Assembly: GCA_030248195.1 (NCBI GenBank)
Contig: JASAND010028434.1
Location: 62,001 to 126,000 of the forward strand
Length of the DNA stretch: 64,000 nt
Origin: Trissonchulus latispiculum
Taxonomy: Eukaryota; Nematoda; Enoplea; Enoplida; Ironidae
Direction of reading: 5' to 3'
In this document: piece by piece, positions 12,501 to 23,661 of the stretch
Position numbering within the stretch: position 1 is the first letter of the stretch
How the letters are laid out: each line of letters starts with the position of its first letter
Translations under genes and position numbers: made by a program
The notes under the pieces: generated by a model
Seen by the model: the letters and a program-made list of their open reading frames with translations, nothing else
Told to the model about the DNA's origin: nothing
Database searches by the model: none

Positions 12501-15500
12501 CCTATCTCAAGCTATTAATTAGTAAGTTGTCACCATCATCGGTGCTAATCAAACAATTGTATATGCGAACGGAAAAATTGCTATATATGGACAGCCTAAG
12601 TTTATGAACAAGTACATTTAATATAGGCAGTGCCCCAGGTTTTCTTGATTAAAGTGCTGATATCTGTCGATGATTATAGTTAGACCACTGAATTTAAACT
12701 GATTGTCATTAAAACTTAGTAGTTCACGTTCGAGAATAAAAGGAAAGCGATAAGCCGGACAGTCTTCAGAAAGATTGAAATAAATCTATATCCTGCCGTT
12801 AGTTATATCTAATTTTCCCCACAACCACTATGCTGTGGTGATTGAGACTGCAAGCTGCTGACGAATGTCCCGGAGGACTATAAGTTAATATATCTTGAAG
12901 TTTTGTGTGCTCGTGTTCTACTTTATTTTCTGCTTTTTGACATGCTTGACTTTGCTTCGGAATAGTTGAACGCAAACAACAGTCATTCTAAAGTCAGTCC
13001 AGGATGTGTTTAGAAAACTACAAATCACTTTTGACTAATCTGGAATGAATAGAAAACTGTTGCTTCCTCAGGGGTTTTTTCTAAGTTCGTCAGTTTCAGC
13101 CTGTAACTTCAAACTTTACCAAACGTATATATTTGTTTAGAAAATGACAACTCCGTTAACAAGATCTAAATGTATGATAGATATCTAAATGTATGACTCT
13201 AAATTTATAATTATTAGAGATTCCGAATTAGGTCCACATGTCGGAGGAATTTTGCCACAATTTTAGAGGGAAAATTGCTGTACCTATGCTCATATTCATT
13301 AAAACTTTAAAATAAATTTCGACAATACCGGAATAACGTACATACTCAGAGATTCATACTATTTGGCGAAATTAAGGTTGTTCAAATTTCAGTTGTTAAG
13401 TTCCATAATCTACAAATATGGATGGCAAAACTTGAAACAAGCGAAATCTAAGTATAGTGAAATCAATCTACGAAATTAGATTAAATTGTGCTTTAAAATT
13501 TCATTAATTTTAAATCCTTAAGTTATGAATTAGAGAGAGAATATTCAGCCACGCGCCAATTTCACCCAGAAATTTAGTGCGTTGCATAATTTTTGTTCTC
13601 GCTTCACTTTTGGTTATTTTCAATCTTCAATAATCAATAGTCAAAATTTAATATTCGGTACACAGTCCAATCATTAGTTCGTGATAATCTGAAGTTCATT
13701 GCAAGAGTTCTAACCAGAAGTTATGATTCATCGAGAATAGCGATGCGAAAACGATGTAATCTTACAAATTTTGTAGTAGTTAGTAATAATAGGTAGAATT
13801 GCGAGTATTCAATTCGAATGGCAGAAAATAAGAAAAGTCTATCTAGGCTAGCTACTTCTATTTTGACTTCATTCCATTTCCCATTTTTTAGACAAAAATG
13901 TTAGAAAAAATGATGGATAATTTTCAGGCGATTGTTAAGAAATTTTAAATCTGTCATCTCATATGCAAAGATTCTTTTAAGTTTTTAGTTACTTCGGATT
14001 TTCATTTCATTTCGCTAAAACTACTGCGCAAAAAAAGTTAACCTCAAGATGCAAGATTCGTACTGCGTATTGGTATTGCATTGCTACTGCTACTTCGCTG
14101 ATTGCATTGTATCCTGGGCCACAGAAAACTCCGTATTTTAATAATTTTACGCAAAGGTATTTGGTCACTTTTAGTTTCCATCGCCGATTGACACGCATCT
14201 GCGTCTGTTGACGCACAAGGGTCTGCATGTATTTGTGTGGGTCAGCCTCCTATAGAGGCATTTTTAAGTTGATCCAACTGGATATGGCTAGATGCGGCGC
14301 CTTGCACCGCTGTGCATAGCCGTGCTGGTGACCACTACTTCGCTTTTTTAGTGTTGTCGGTTTTGCCTATGATTGCCTTGTCTGACAGATTAACCAAGAC
14401 CCCTTCGTATCGCTTGACAATCGCTTTACAATCCCTTTAAATTTCGCCTTACATCGAGTATGTGTTACTAAATTATCCTGTTTCACGTAAATCTTTTCTG
14501 TCGCACAAAAATTCCAAGATTAGAGATTTGTAAGCTATTACTTTAGACACGTATTTCTGCAAAATCAAGATTTTAAATCTATTTGCTAGTTTCAATAAAT
14601 TTAAAAAGATTCGATCGCTATTCGCAGTTCCTTCCCGATAGATAGAGTCTACTATTACGTTTTTGCAATAATGCACCTTTCCAAAAGTTATTCAGATAAT
14701 CAATGAATTAAAGTCAAACCATCTTGTTTAACTCCAAGCCCATGTCGAGTTAGGATTTTGCATACTTGATCGTTTCATCTTGGAAGTTAATGTGAAATGA
14801 CACATGAACCGAAATGATCAGAACTTAGTGAAAAAATAATTTTCATAGCCTAGCAGCGAATATCGATGATTCTAATGCTCTGACTCTCTGTAATAAGTTT
14901 GAGTTAAAACACTCGGCGGTTGGTGACCTAAACCGATCATAGAGGTTATTTATTTTTCAACCTAATAAAGAAACTATTACAGATATACGGTTCAGCAAAC
15001 TAATTAAAGAAGTACGATTTTCTAAAGTTATGCAATTTACAATTAGTTTTGTAAATGTCAAATGTCAAATAGCCAAAATTCGTTGATTATTCTTTATGTT
15101 TATTTTTCGTTTATGATTGACTAACCTTTATAAATTTATTTCCGCCCTTCATTCTAATGATCAAAATAAATTCTTAACTTCATTTGAACTTCTTGACCGA
15201 AACGAGGTACCTTTAGATGCACGGAATAAACATCATTAGCAATTTATGATTACTGAAACGGCTAGTATTCTAGGTGCTAGGAAAATTCTTTATCTTTATT
15301 TCTTTTATCCTATTCAGACAAGAGCAATCAAAGCTTTCCAAAAAAGATCAATTCAAAAATTTTACGTGGTTATTCGAAACTGTGTAAAGCTAGATACTCA
15401 GAATTGTTTAGTTGTTATTGTTGCTACTGTTACTGCTATACTTATCACTAGTGAGTAATGAATATTTCAAATAAAATACACTAAGTAGCAAATGGTAACC

Positions 15501-16987
15501 TTAGATTTGTTAGTACTTGAAATTACACCTTTGCAGGTATTTTCACTAGAAGGAACCCAGATACTGATTTCTTTCAAAATGTTACATAATAATAGACAAA
15601 TTTTCTAACCAATGATTTTAGGGAATTCTGCTATCGTTTGCTCAAAATGGTTAATTAGAACACTCCTCAGAACGAATTCCACTTCAGTATCCCAAAACGT
15701 TACCTCTGTCTTAGATGAACGAATAATGCCTTGTTTTAAACCTATTCTGTAACTAACTGCGCCTATAGTTGATCAGCATTGCTCTAGTTACTTATTAAGC
15801 TGTTGATTCACCTATTTGACCATTTGAAAAATGTATATGGGCCACGATAACAGACATAAACTTAGTCAGACTAACATGTATGTAGTCAACCTATGAAAAA
15901 TTAGGTGTCCTGATATTGGAGAAGCAAATGTGTAGTTAATGTTTTATAGCAAAGATCAAATCGGGTTCGAATAAAGTTCAGCTTGTAAGCAAGAGTAAAA
16001 GTGACCATTTAACTATATCAATTCCAAATACAAAATGCCAAGGCCAATTCGCTTAATATATGGTAGTATAAGATAAGTTATTTATATGTGTGCAAAACTA
16101 AACTAGCTTCCTTGCTTCTTACGATACGTTATGACTATCCCTTGAATTTTAGTCGACTTACATCCCTGAGACAGGTATACCAACGTCCGTTCATTCTCAG
16201 ATATTTAGCTCCACTACAGATACGTTATGGTTAACATTAAGTATACAATATAATTACACTTAAACATATTATTACAAGGTGTCACTGGTGTTTATAATGC
16301 TCGCTTTTATATACTTCACAATATAAATAACAATTAGGATAGATAGATAGTAGGCAAATAGAATATATATACAGCAAGAATCCTTAAATGAGGTTTGAGA
16401 TCATAGTCAATCCAATCCGAACATATTAGTCTGTCAATATAGATATTACGTACCAACCGACAGATTACGTTTATTGCTTACTAATTTATTACTTACTAGT
16501 TACTTACTCACTAGTCACCACACTAAAGCTCCATTATTTAGCAATTACATACTCCTCATCATCCAGACTTTTAGTGCACAAATTTGTAAACTCATACTCA
16601 TACTTATTGCCAGGTTCATACTCATATATACTCATATACAGGCAACATACACTCAGTCACACGCATACTCAACCACATACACACTAACTCGGATGGCGCC
16701 ATCCTCATTCATACAACACTTCATGCACTCCATACAGTCATCTACAGATTCATTCATTTATTTCATACACACATTTACTCACTCACTTAATCATTCACTA
16801 CATACACACATTTTTTCTTAAATTCTATAAGTTCTTTACCTATGTTAGTCTTTAATTTCAGCTAGCTATTTAATTAAATTTCATTTCAAAAATAGCAATT
16901 TGTAGGGCTAAAGCCCTCTGGAGCTTAAGCTCCCGAACAATATATTTTCCAAGTATGGCTAGCTGAAAATCACTTATCGAGTTAAGA
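9561..16987. other. Retroelement interior of 7.4 kb with no pol found
   Basis: This is where pol would normally follow gag on the minus strand. I see no reverse transcriptase YXDD box, integrase zinc site or DDE pattern, and no ORF over about 115 codons. The stretch is AT-rich. A small hairpin with 9-bp arms sits at 9995-10016, inside a weaker outer pairing. A CA-rich, low-complexity tract at 16500-16810 explains the 115-codon plus-strand frame there. Confidence 0.5.
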
Positions 16988-18880
16988 TCAGTGTGCTGTT
17001 AAACTGGGAACAAACCTATGTTTAATGCATGTAGATAAAGAGGAATTATGTAATTGCGGTTGTGCAGACATAGCATAATCGTACTTATTTTCATTGGAAT
17101 TAAGCAAAGTTCTTCCGTCTTCTCGCATCCTTACTGTTTTCTGAGCAGGGGGACGACTGGTACGCAAACCATGACCATCAGGACTATGGGCTCCTCCTCC
17201 AGGCTTGCGACACTTTCGCTTTATATGTCCAATTCCATGGCAATTATAACAACGCCTGGTCGGTGGTGGTGGACTCTTGACGGCGGTCGGTGGAGAATTA
17301 TCTTCCAGAAACAATGGAATCCAGTCATAGCGTAGAGTAGCACTCTCCGCTGAAAGCGCAAGCTTGAACGCTGCCTCCAACTCCATCTCAGCTGATAAGG
17401 GCATTTTGGAGCGTAATTCTGGTCTCAAACCTAGTACAAAAGCTCTGCTCAAATAGGTTCGACGAAAACTGGGGCTCAGTTGCTCATCATAAGCTACCCG
17501 ACAGTATTTATGCAACCTCAAATAGTAGTCAGTCACCGTCTCTGAACTAGCTTGTTCAATGGTGTTCAGTAGTTTTGTCGCAGCTAGCAATTCGGCAGGA
17601 CTGAGAAAGAGTTCCCTAATATTCTTTAGCCATAACGACCAAGTTTTCCACAAATGTGACTGTTGAGTTCGAAACAACTCCTTCGCTTTACCAGCTAGGG
17701 TACAAGGAAACAACTGGATTTTGGTTGCATCAGAACAACGAAGGGCTGCACAGCTGGTCTCGAACTGATGAAGATGATCCAAGATGTTCTCCTTCTCAAC
17801 ACCAGAAAATTGCTTGATATTCTGGAGAGCGGACGATGCTGACTGAATCTGTGAATTATCACCAAGAATCTGAACAGCCTGCTGAACAGCTTCGCTTAAC
17901 TGTTGCTGAGGCATTGAAACACTCTGCTCAGCATTTCTGAGGGACTCTTCGCATTCATCGCTGGCACTGGTGCTACATACTTCTGCCTGAATAGTTTCTG
18001 AAAATTCCAACGGACAACTGCTCTGACTAATCTCCTGATGTAGTGGGGGCAACAGGTCAAGTTGAGCACGTAGGTGTTCAATCTTGTCTACGGTTCCATC
18101 AAACTGCCGGGACTGCTTTGACCTCCTAGATACAGTCCTACTTTCTCTCACTGCTACACACTCCCCAGATGCAGTTACGCATATCCGTGTCCCACGAGAA
18201 CGAGATGATTGATCAATAGATTGGTGCAACCCTAGAAACCTACTGGGACTATCCATCGAACGACCGACTTTGCACTCTGGTATCAAAGATGACGATACAG
18301 ATTCTGGCGCCAGCAAGCTATGTTGGTAACCACAAACGTTTAAACTTGGCTCTGGGGTCACTGGGGGTGAAGGGAGTTTCAGGAGATGAACGGGACAACG
18401 GCGAATCGTTACATCCTCCGAACGACTTGAAACGCTGCACGGCGAGACTTCGGGAAAATAATAGGGTTCAGTCACAATGTTCAAAAGTTCTGACGAGTCA
18501 CGAAAACTAAACTCTGAATCTGAAGCGTAATCAGAATTACAGTCAGCTTGGGAAAGAATAACCAGACGATCTTCATTAGCAGCAGAAAACGAATTCGGAG
18601 TTTCATCAGCATCGTAGAATGATTCTGAACAGCAAGACGAACTATCCTCCAAATAGTCAGATTCAATTCCACTATCGTCGGACTCATCGGTTTGAACAGC
18701 TACGGACAGGAAATTAGATGTATTCCAGGAGCTGATACTAGTGTTACACGTGCAGGAACACGACTTCCTAAGTGCAGATTTGAAAAATCCAATCATGACT
18801 AGGTTGAAAAAACTGGAACTTAACCTGGGAAAATAAGGAATTAAAACGGATATAGCCAATGAAATTATAGAAAACCACAT
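16988..18880 (-). CDS. Gag-like protein with CCHC zinc knuckle
   Basis: This is the largest intact ORF in the window, 630 codons, about 455 bases downstream of the right (5') LTR. The N-terminus is hydrophobic, followed by a long Ser/Asp/Glu-rich segment (about 60-330). A helical region (about 345-520) resembles retrotransposon Gag capsid domains, with a Q-x-x-S-E-T-V-x-D-Y stretch and a leucine/arginine-rich end. A single canonical CX2CX4HX4C zinc knuckle spans residues 544-557, preceded by a proline run. The ORF stops without a protease or polymerase continuing in any frame. Gag packages the element RNA in related families. The intact frame and near-identical LTRs argue for recent activity, probably with polymerase supplied in trans. 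I cannot place it in Ty3/gypsy or BEL/Pao from this alone. Confidence 0.85.
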   Translation of the reverse strand: MWFSIISLAISVLIPYFPRLSSSFFNLVMIGFFKSALRKSCSCTCNTSISSWNTSNFLSVAVQTDESDDSGIESDYLEDSSSCCSESFYDADETPNSFSAANEDRLVILSQADCNSDYASDSEFSFRDSSELLNIVTEPYYFPEVSPCSVSSRSEDVTIRRCPVHLLKLPSPPVTPEPSLNVCGYQHSLLAPESVSSSLIPECKVGRSMDSPSRFLGLHQSIDQSSRSRGTRICVTASGECVAVRESRTVSRRSKQSRQFDGTVDKIEHLRAQLDLLPPLHQEISQSSCPLEFSETIQAEVCSTSASDECEESLRNAEQSVSMPQQQLSEAVQQAVQILGDNSQIQSASSALQNIKQFSGVEKENILDHLHQFETSCAALRCSDATKIQLFPCTLAGKAKELFRTQQSHLWKTWSLWLKNIRELFLSPAELLAATKLLNTIEQASSETVTDYYLRLHKYCRVAYDEQLSPSFRRTYLSRAFVLGLRPELRSKMPLSAEMELEAAFKLALSAESATLRYDWIPLFLEDNSPPTAVKSPPPPTRRCYNCHGIGHIKRKCRKPGGGAHSPDGHGLRTSRPPAQKTVRMREDGRTLLNSNENKYDYAMSAQPQLHNSSLSTCIKHRFVPSLTAH

Positions 18881-19335
18881 GATGCTCTAGGTTAGATACT
18901 CTAAGAGATAGAAGATTTAGTTTACAGTATATGGACCGGGGCTACTTGAAGAAGAAAGTGGAGTTAGAGAAGGAAAACAAAGTCCTTACTGACTTCTATG
19001 ACGGGGTCAGAGCTTAAACTCACTGGTTAATATTTAGGGATAGAAAAGGATCAGATAAGTTATCCTCACTGGTAGTCTAATGTGATACGGTTGATAGAAT
19101 CAGGCGGGTATGATCCTCACTGGGGGCTCCAAAAACTGATTTACCGTGTAATGAAGTTCCTTGGATTTCTGATTTGATTCACTCTGAGATCAGTTACACG
19201 GAAGGTTAGCACGTTTACTGAGATCAGTAAACTTAGACACAGGACTCCCAAAAGGTGATATGTCCAAAATTGAGGGTCCTTGTAGCCAACCTGGATAGGG
19301 GTCCTTGTTGTGAGTCCGTTTGATCGGGGGATGGA
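18881..19335 (-). other. Leader between 5' LTR and Gag
   Basis: This untranslated stretch separates the right LTR from the Gag start. The bases next to the LTR do not match a usual tRNA primer-binding site beginning TGG, so I could not assign a primer. Confidence 0.5.
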
Positions 19336-22300
19336 TGGCCGCATTTGATTAATCCAGAAGGTGTATGACAATTTTACTCATTCAACATAATTATTCATTA
19401 TTTTGGGCCAAATTGCTACTCAATTTGGCCCCATTCCTGCCTAATATCCGAACATTTGCGCATTCACTCCGGCAACCCAAGACCCTCAATCAACAAGGGA
19501 GTTTACATGGTATGCCCGCTTTCACCCTCGTGCTTTCTCAATTTAGGCTTCATATTTCCACTCGAGAAACGGGGCTAACCTTGGAACCTCACTAGCCATG
19601 AGGGGTTTACCCAAGGAACCCAATACGTAAATTTTGGCGTTCACAATCACACGGTTCACAACTACACAATTATTCACACACATTCAACAACCCTAACTAA
19701 TTCTAGCTAATCCCTACCTAAACCTAACTAACTTTCTTGTTATGCACATTTTGCCATTTTATTTTGACTACCATCTTCGCATAATTTTGAAAGTTTCACA
19801 AAACAAACTTTGTAAAAAACAGAAGTTTTAAGAACTTTGTAACTTTGAGTGGAAAGCAGAACGAGTAATAATTGCTCGGCAATTATTACTCACAAAAAAC
19901 AATTAGAACACAACTGCTAAGGACAGCATAATCTATTTAAATTAATAACAGGGAAGTCGGTAATTCCCTTCTTAGAGCTCTTAATAATTATTGGTTAAAC
20001 ACAGGTCGTGCTTTTGAACGCCTAATAATTTTGATAACCGACCTAATACAACCAGAGCATCCGATTAGTTTGCAATATTCTAATGTTGTAATAGCGCCTT
20101 TTGAACAATTTGGCCGGCGATTCCTAATCGCCGGCTGTGGGGAGAATTATTCTTAAACTATCTCAAATGCGATCTGAGGTCGTAATTAAGGGACCTCCTA
20201 GCTTAGCTCATGGAGGGGTCCCCACTTCATTATCCCGAAATCTACATCAAACCCCAATTTTAGGCCAAAAAGGGCTTATTAAAGATGATGAAAAAAGGTG
20301 GTCGTGGCTTGACCAAAAGTGCAAATAAAAGAATAATAAAAATGAATGAAACAATTGAGGGCGGAGGTCAGTAAACCTCGATAATAAGAGAGTGTCGGAT
20401 ATAAAAACTAAAGAAACAAAAGTAGGGGCAATTCTCAAGACCTCCATCGAACAGGAGGGGTTTACATGAGCTGCCCCTGTTATCAAAATAATAAAATAAT
20501 AATACTAATAATAAATTAAAATAAAATAAAAGTGGCTCAAAGGCCCACGCATGCTATATAAATCAAAATGTGGCCTCAGGCCCAAAATACTGAAAAAAAG
20601 TGGGACCCACTGGCCCAAAAACGTGTAAAAAAATTGGCCCATTGGCCTCATAAACATATGAACAAACTGGCCCGAAGGACCCAGAAATCGTATAAAAAAT
20701 ATGGCCCAATGGCCTGAGAATAAAAGTTGGCCCTCAGGCCTCCAAAAATAGGGCCGCGAGGGCCGGAAAATCGCTGGTTTGGCCGGGTATTACAAACCCA
20801 TAGGCCCCTGAAATAGAGGTAGTGTTCGTGCTAAAAACTCAATCTCTTTTTCTCTGACCAGTCCCTAAGCGTTCTAATCAGGGAAAGTGCGTTTGAATTC
20901 CCCATGCCATGACAATGGCACTGGAGAACGCACTGCAGGGAAGGGGGAAACGCAGCCTCTCTCGTCTGCAACTCAACGAACACTGACTGAAACCAAAAAT
21001 TTTGGGACCGAGCTGACAGTTTTGCTGACAGCTCGGTGACAGGTCATTAGTAAATTTGAGGCGGACTTTTCTTTTGATTTTGGGGCAAAGCTTCTAGAAA
21101 GTTCTAGAACTTTCTAGAAACTCGCCACCTTTAACACAATGATTGCAGAGGCTCGTTGAGCCAGCTGGCCGTTGGGGGCTAAAATTAATGAGAATTGAAA
21201 AATATTGCCCCCCAACTGACACATTTTTGATGGATTTTAGGGGCTGAAACTTGGCGAAATTTTGCGAAATTTTCTTCAACACATAAACGTAACCAACGGG
21301 AAAACTTTGCGAAATTTCGGAACTTTGACGAATTATTACACAAGATGCAGAATTTTCTATAAGATAAAAATTACATCACAATAATCTACGTACTTATCTA
21401 CGTCTATCTAGCTACTAATATTTATTTTTATACTATTTATGAGGGAGATTAGACCCCCTCTAATCCACATGACTTGGGCTTAAACTAATACTTTCTTTGT
21501 TGGCCTTGTCCTCGGCCAAAGGTTCAGGCGAGGACAACTGCTAGGCCCTAGAAGAAAGAGGCCTAGCAGAAGGAAGAGGAAAGGGAAAACAACACCTGTG
21601 AGGTGTGTAGTCTGGGAGGTAGACAACCTCCCAGACAATAAAAAGAGAAAAAGTTTTGACTTAAGTTAAACCAAGAAAAAATCTTTTTAGAACACCCCTT
21701 TCTAGAGTGTTGGAATTAGGAATTAAAAAACGCTTTTTTTCAAAGACATTTTAGCTTATAACTTTCTTATTTTTGGGAGTTAGAAAACCGGGTTTGGATT
21801 TTTGGAATCAGCGTCGAAATCTCTTTCATATGAGCCCAAGTCATGTTACCGACCAAAATTAGGAAAATTAATCAAACATTGCCTAATTACTACTAATTAT
21901 GACTAATTAATATTATTTGACTACGTACTTAGCTAATTATTACCTAATATTGAACCATCTTCCAATATTTGTAATTTTTAATGCAATTCTTTACTTTTCA
22001 GGTGATTTCACGACTAATTTTGGCTTGCTAAACTATAAACTTAGCATTTTCTGGTTAATGACTTTCTGATACTTCATATTTAGCCCGTGGTAGACGTGCG
22101 AGACGGTGCGAAAGGTCATGCTTAGGTTAAGTAATGAGTGACAACGCATTATTTCCACGTGGGATTAACTAATTTACTACTTCTTGTCTACGTGGGGAGT
22201 GATAACTGCGGCTATCAGGGGATTGGTGACCGAATTACCCTTCTTGCTTCTAAATTAGTTTTACCAGCCGATTATGTGTTAATTAAACCTAGATTGGTTA

Positions 22301-22567
22301 TCTTGACTAGTATTTCTTTCCTGACTAAGCACAAACCTTGAATCCTATTAGTAAAACTTAAAATGATTTCAAGTACATGGCAACGCTGGCTTGGCAACAG
22401 ACAATTAAATGACATAATAATTGCTTGGACATTCAGTTACACTTCATTCCATCAAATAATTAGCACGTTTTTTGGTCACAATTTGTAAAAAGCCCATTTC
22501 TAGATAATTTCCGTTTTGAACTAAATTTTCACCATTTTCAACACCAGAGATAATCTTTTCCATTACA
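19336..22567 (-). repeat. 5' LTR of the retroelement (right copy)
   Basis: This is the partner of 2363-5610 in the same orientation. It ends in ...CCATTACA on the plus strand and begins TGGCCGCA, so it has the expected TG...CA ends. It lacks 18 bases that form one arm of the hairpin at 3870-3902 in the other copy. A run of short indels in homopolymers accounts for much of the remaining difference. Confidence 0.8.
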
Positions 22568-22699
22568 TATTTTCCTATTTTATAGGATATTGCTTTAGAT
22601 CGTTAAATCGTGCAAAAGCATTCAAAAACCGGAAAACCATGAAAACCCTTGCTAAACTGTTCCGCACTTAGCTAACCTAGCTCAACTAGACTGTATTAT

Positions 22700-23540
22700 T
22701 ACGCACATGTCTATATTTGCATAGTGGGGGTGTGGCCCATAGGTGTGGCTGGGCAAGAGGGGGGGTTCCGACGGAGGGTGGGGGGACCCCCCAATTTTCG
22801 ATTTTATGCCATTTTTGACCACTTTTGGGCCAAAAATCTGGGGAGGGGGTAGCAAAAATCTGAAAATTTTGGGGGGGGTCGCGAAAATTGTCATTTTGGG
22901 GGGGTCCCCCCACCCCCCCCCCCCTCCCTTACACACCCATGGGCCCATAGTTTCCCTGGAACTTTGGGTCTCGGGGGGTAAATCTTGGAACGTAGGTGGT
23001 GAACCCCCGAAATGTGATGGGGTACCCCCCCCCCCCCGAACCCCCCCCCGAATTTGTATCTCAAAAATTTCCAAAAATGGCCAAAAAATGCAAAATGTTT
23101 CGAGTTTTCACCTTTTTTTCTTCAAAATAAGGTTTGTTTTTAACGTTTTAGGCATTTATACATTATTTTAAAGCGATTTCAAAGCCAAAATTTGAGAAAC
23201 ATTTTTCAAACCATGACAATTTTTCACCCAAATTTAGCTAACTGTTGGGTCCAAAAATTGCTGGGGGCGGTAGCCGAAGGTTGGGGGAGGGTAAGTCAAA
23301 ACTCGGCTGGGGGGTAAATTGGCTCAAAATGTTTGGGGGCGGGGGTACCCCCCCAAGGAAATTATGGTGCAGCCGAGTGGGGGGAGCATTGTTTCACCGG
23401 AAAGTTTGGTTGGGGGACGGTAAACCTTGAAAATTTGGCAGCCGACTCCCGAAATGTGATGGGGAGTACCCCCCCCCCCCCGGAGACTTCCCCAACCGTG
23501 CTCTTTTTTCTATTATTTTTCTTTAAAATTTTTCACTGAT
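22700..23540. repeat. Poly-G/poly-C repeat element with internal duplication
   Basis: Long runs of G and C (up to about 13) alternate with AT-rich filler. A block ending CCCGAAATGTGATGGGG followed by a C-run occurs twice, at about 23000-23040 and 23445-23480, so the stretch is partly a tandem duplication. Open frames here are translations of the homopolymers and are not genes. The runs could form G-quadruplexes and are hard to sequence accurately. Confidence 0.6.
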
Positions 23541-23661
23541 TTTCGCTTGTTTTTCTTGTTTATACTCAATCGATAGATCGTCCAGTTGCACATTTCATCA
23601 ATATGTATTTGGTGGAGTTCGTTGCTAAATGCTTAAAAATGTTTTTCTTCCCTTTTTTCAG

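Larger units (their letters stand above)
2363..22567 (-). mobile_element. LTR-retrotransposon-like element of about 20 kb with Gag, NADAR and SGNH ORFs, no pol seen
   Basis: Two direct repeats of about 3.2 kb (2363-5610 and 19336-22567) bracket a 13.7-kb interior. Read on the minus strand, the repeat begins TGTAATGG and the right copy ends in GGCCA, matching the TG...CA rule of LTRs; the left copy has TA in place of CA. The Gag ORF starts about 455 bases inside the right repeat on the minus strand, so that copy is the 5' LTR. I counted roughly thirty differences between the repeats, including one 18-bp deletion, so insertion is recent relative to other repeats here. No protease, reverse transcriptase, RNase H or integrase motif is visible, so it is probably non-autonomous. 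I found no convincing target duplication; the flanks are ACTTT on the left and TATTT on the right. No clear tRNA primer site starts with TGG. It may be a large retrotransposon derivative carrying captured genes. Confidence 0.75.

Noticed and set aside
16474..16821. A 115-codon plus-strand protein
   Set aside because: It is a Thr/His/Ser/Leu-rich translation of a CA- and CTC-rich low-complexity tract inside the retroelement.
22682..23171. Gly/Pro-rich frames of 130-142 codons on both strands
   Set aside because: They are translations of poly-G and poly-C runs and overlap on opposite strands.
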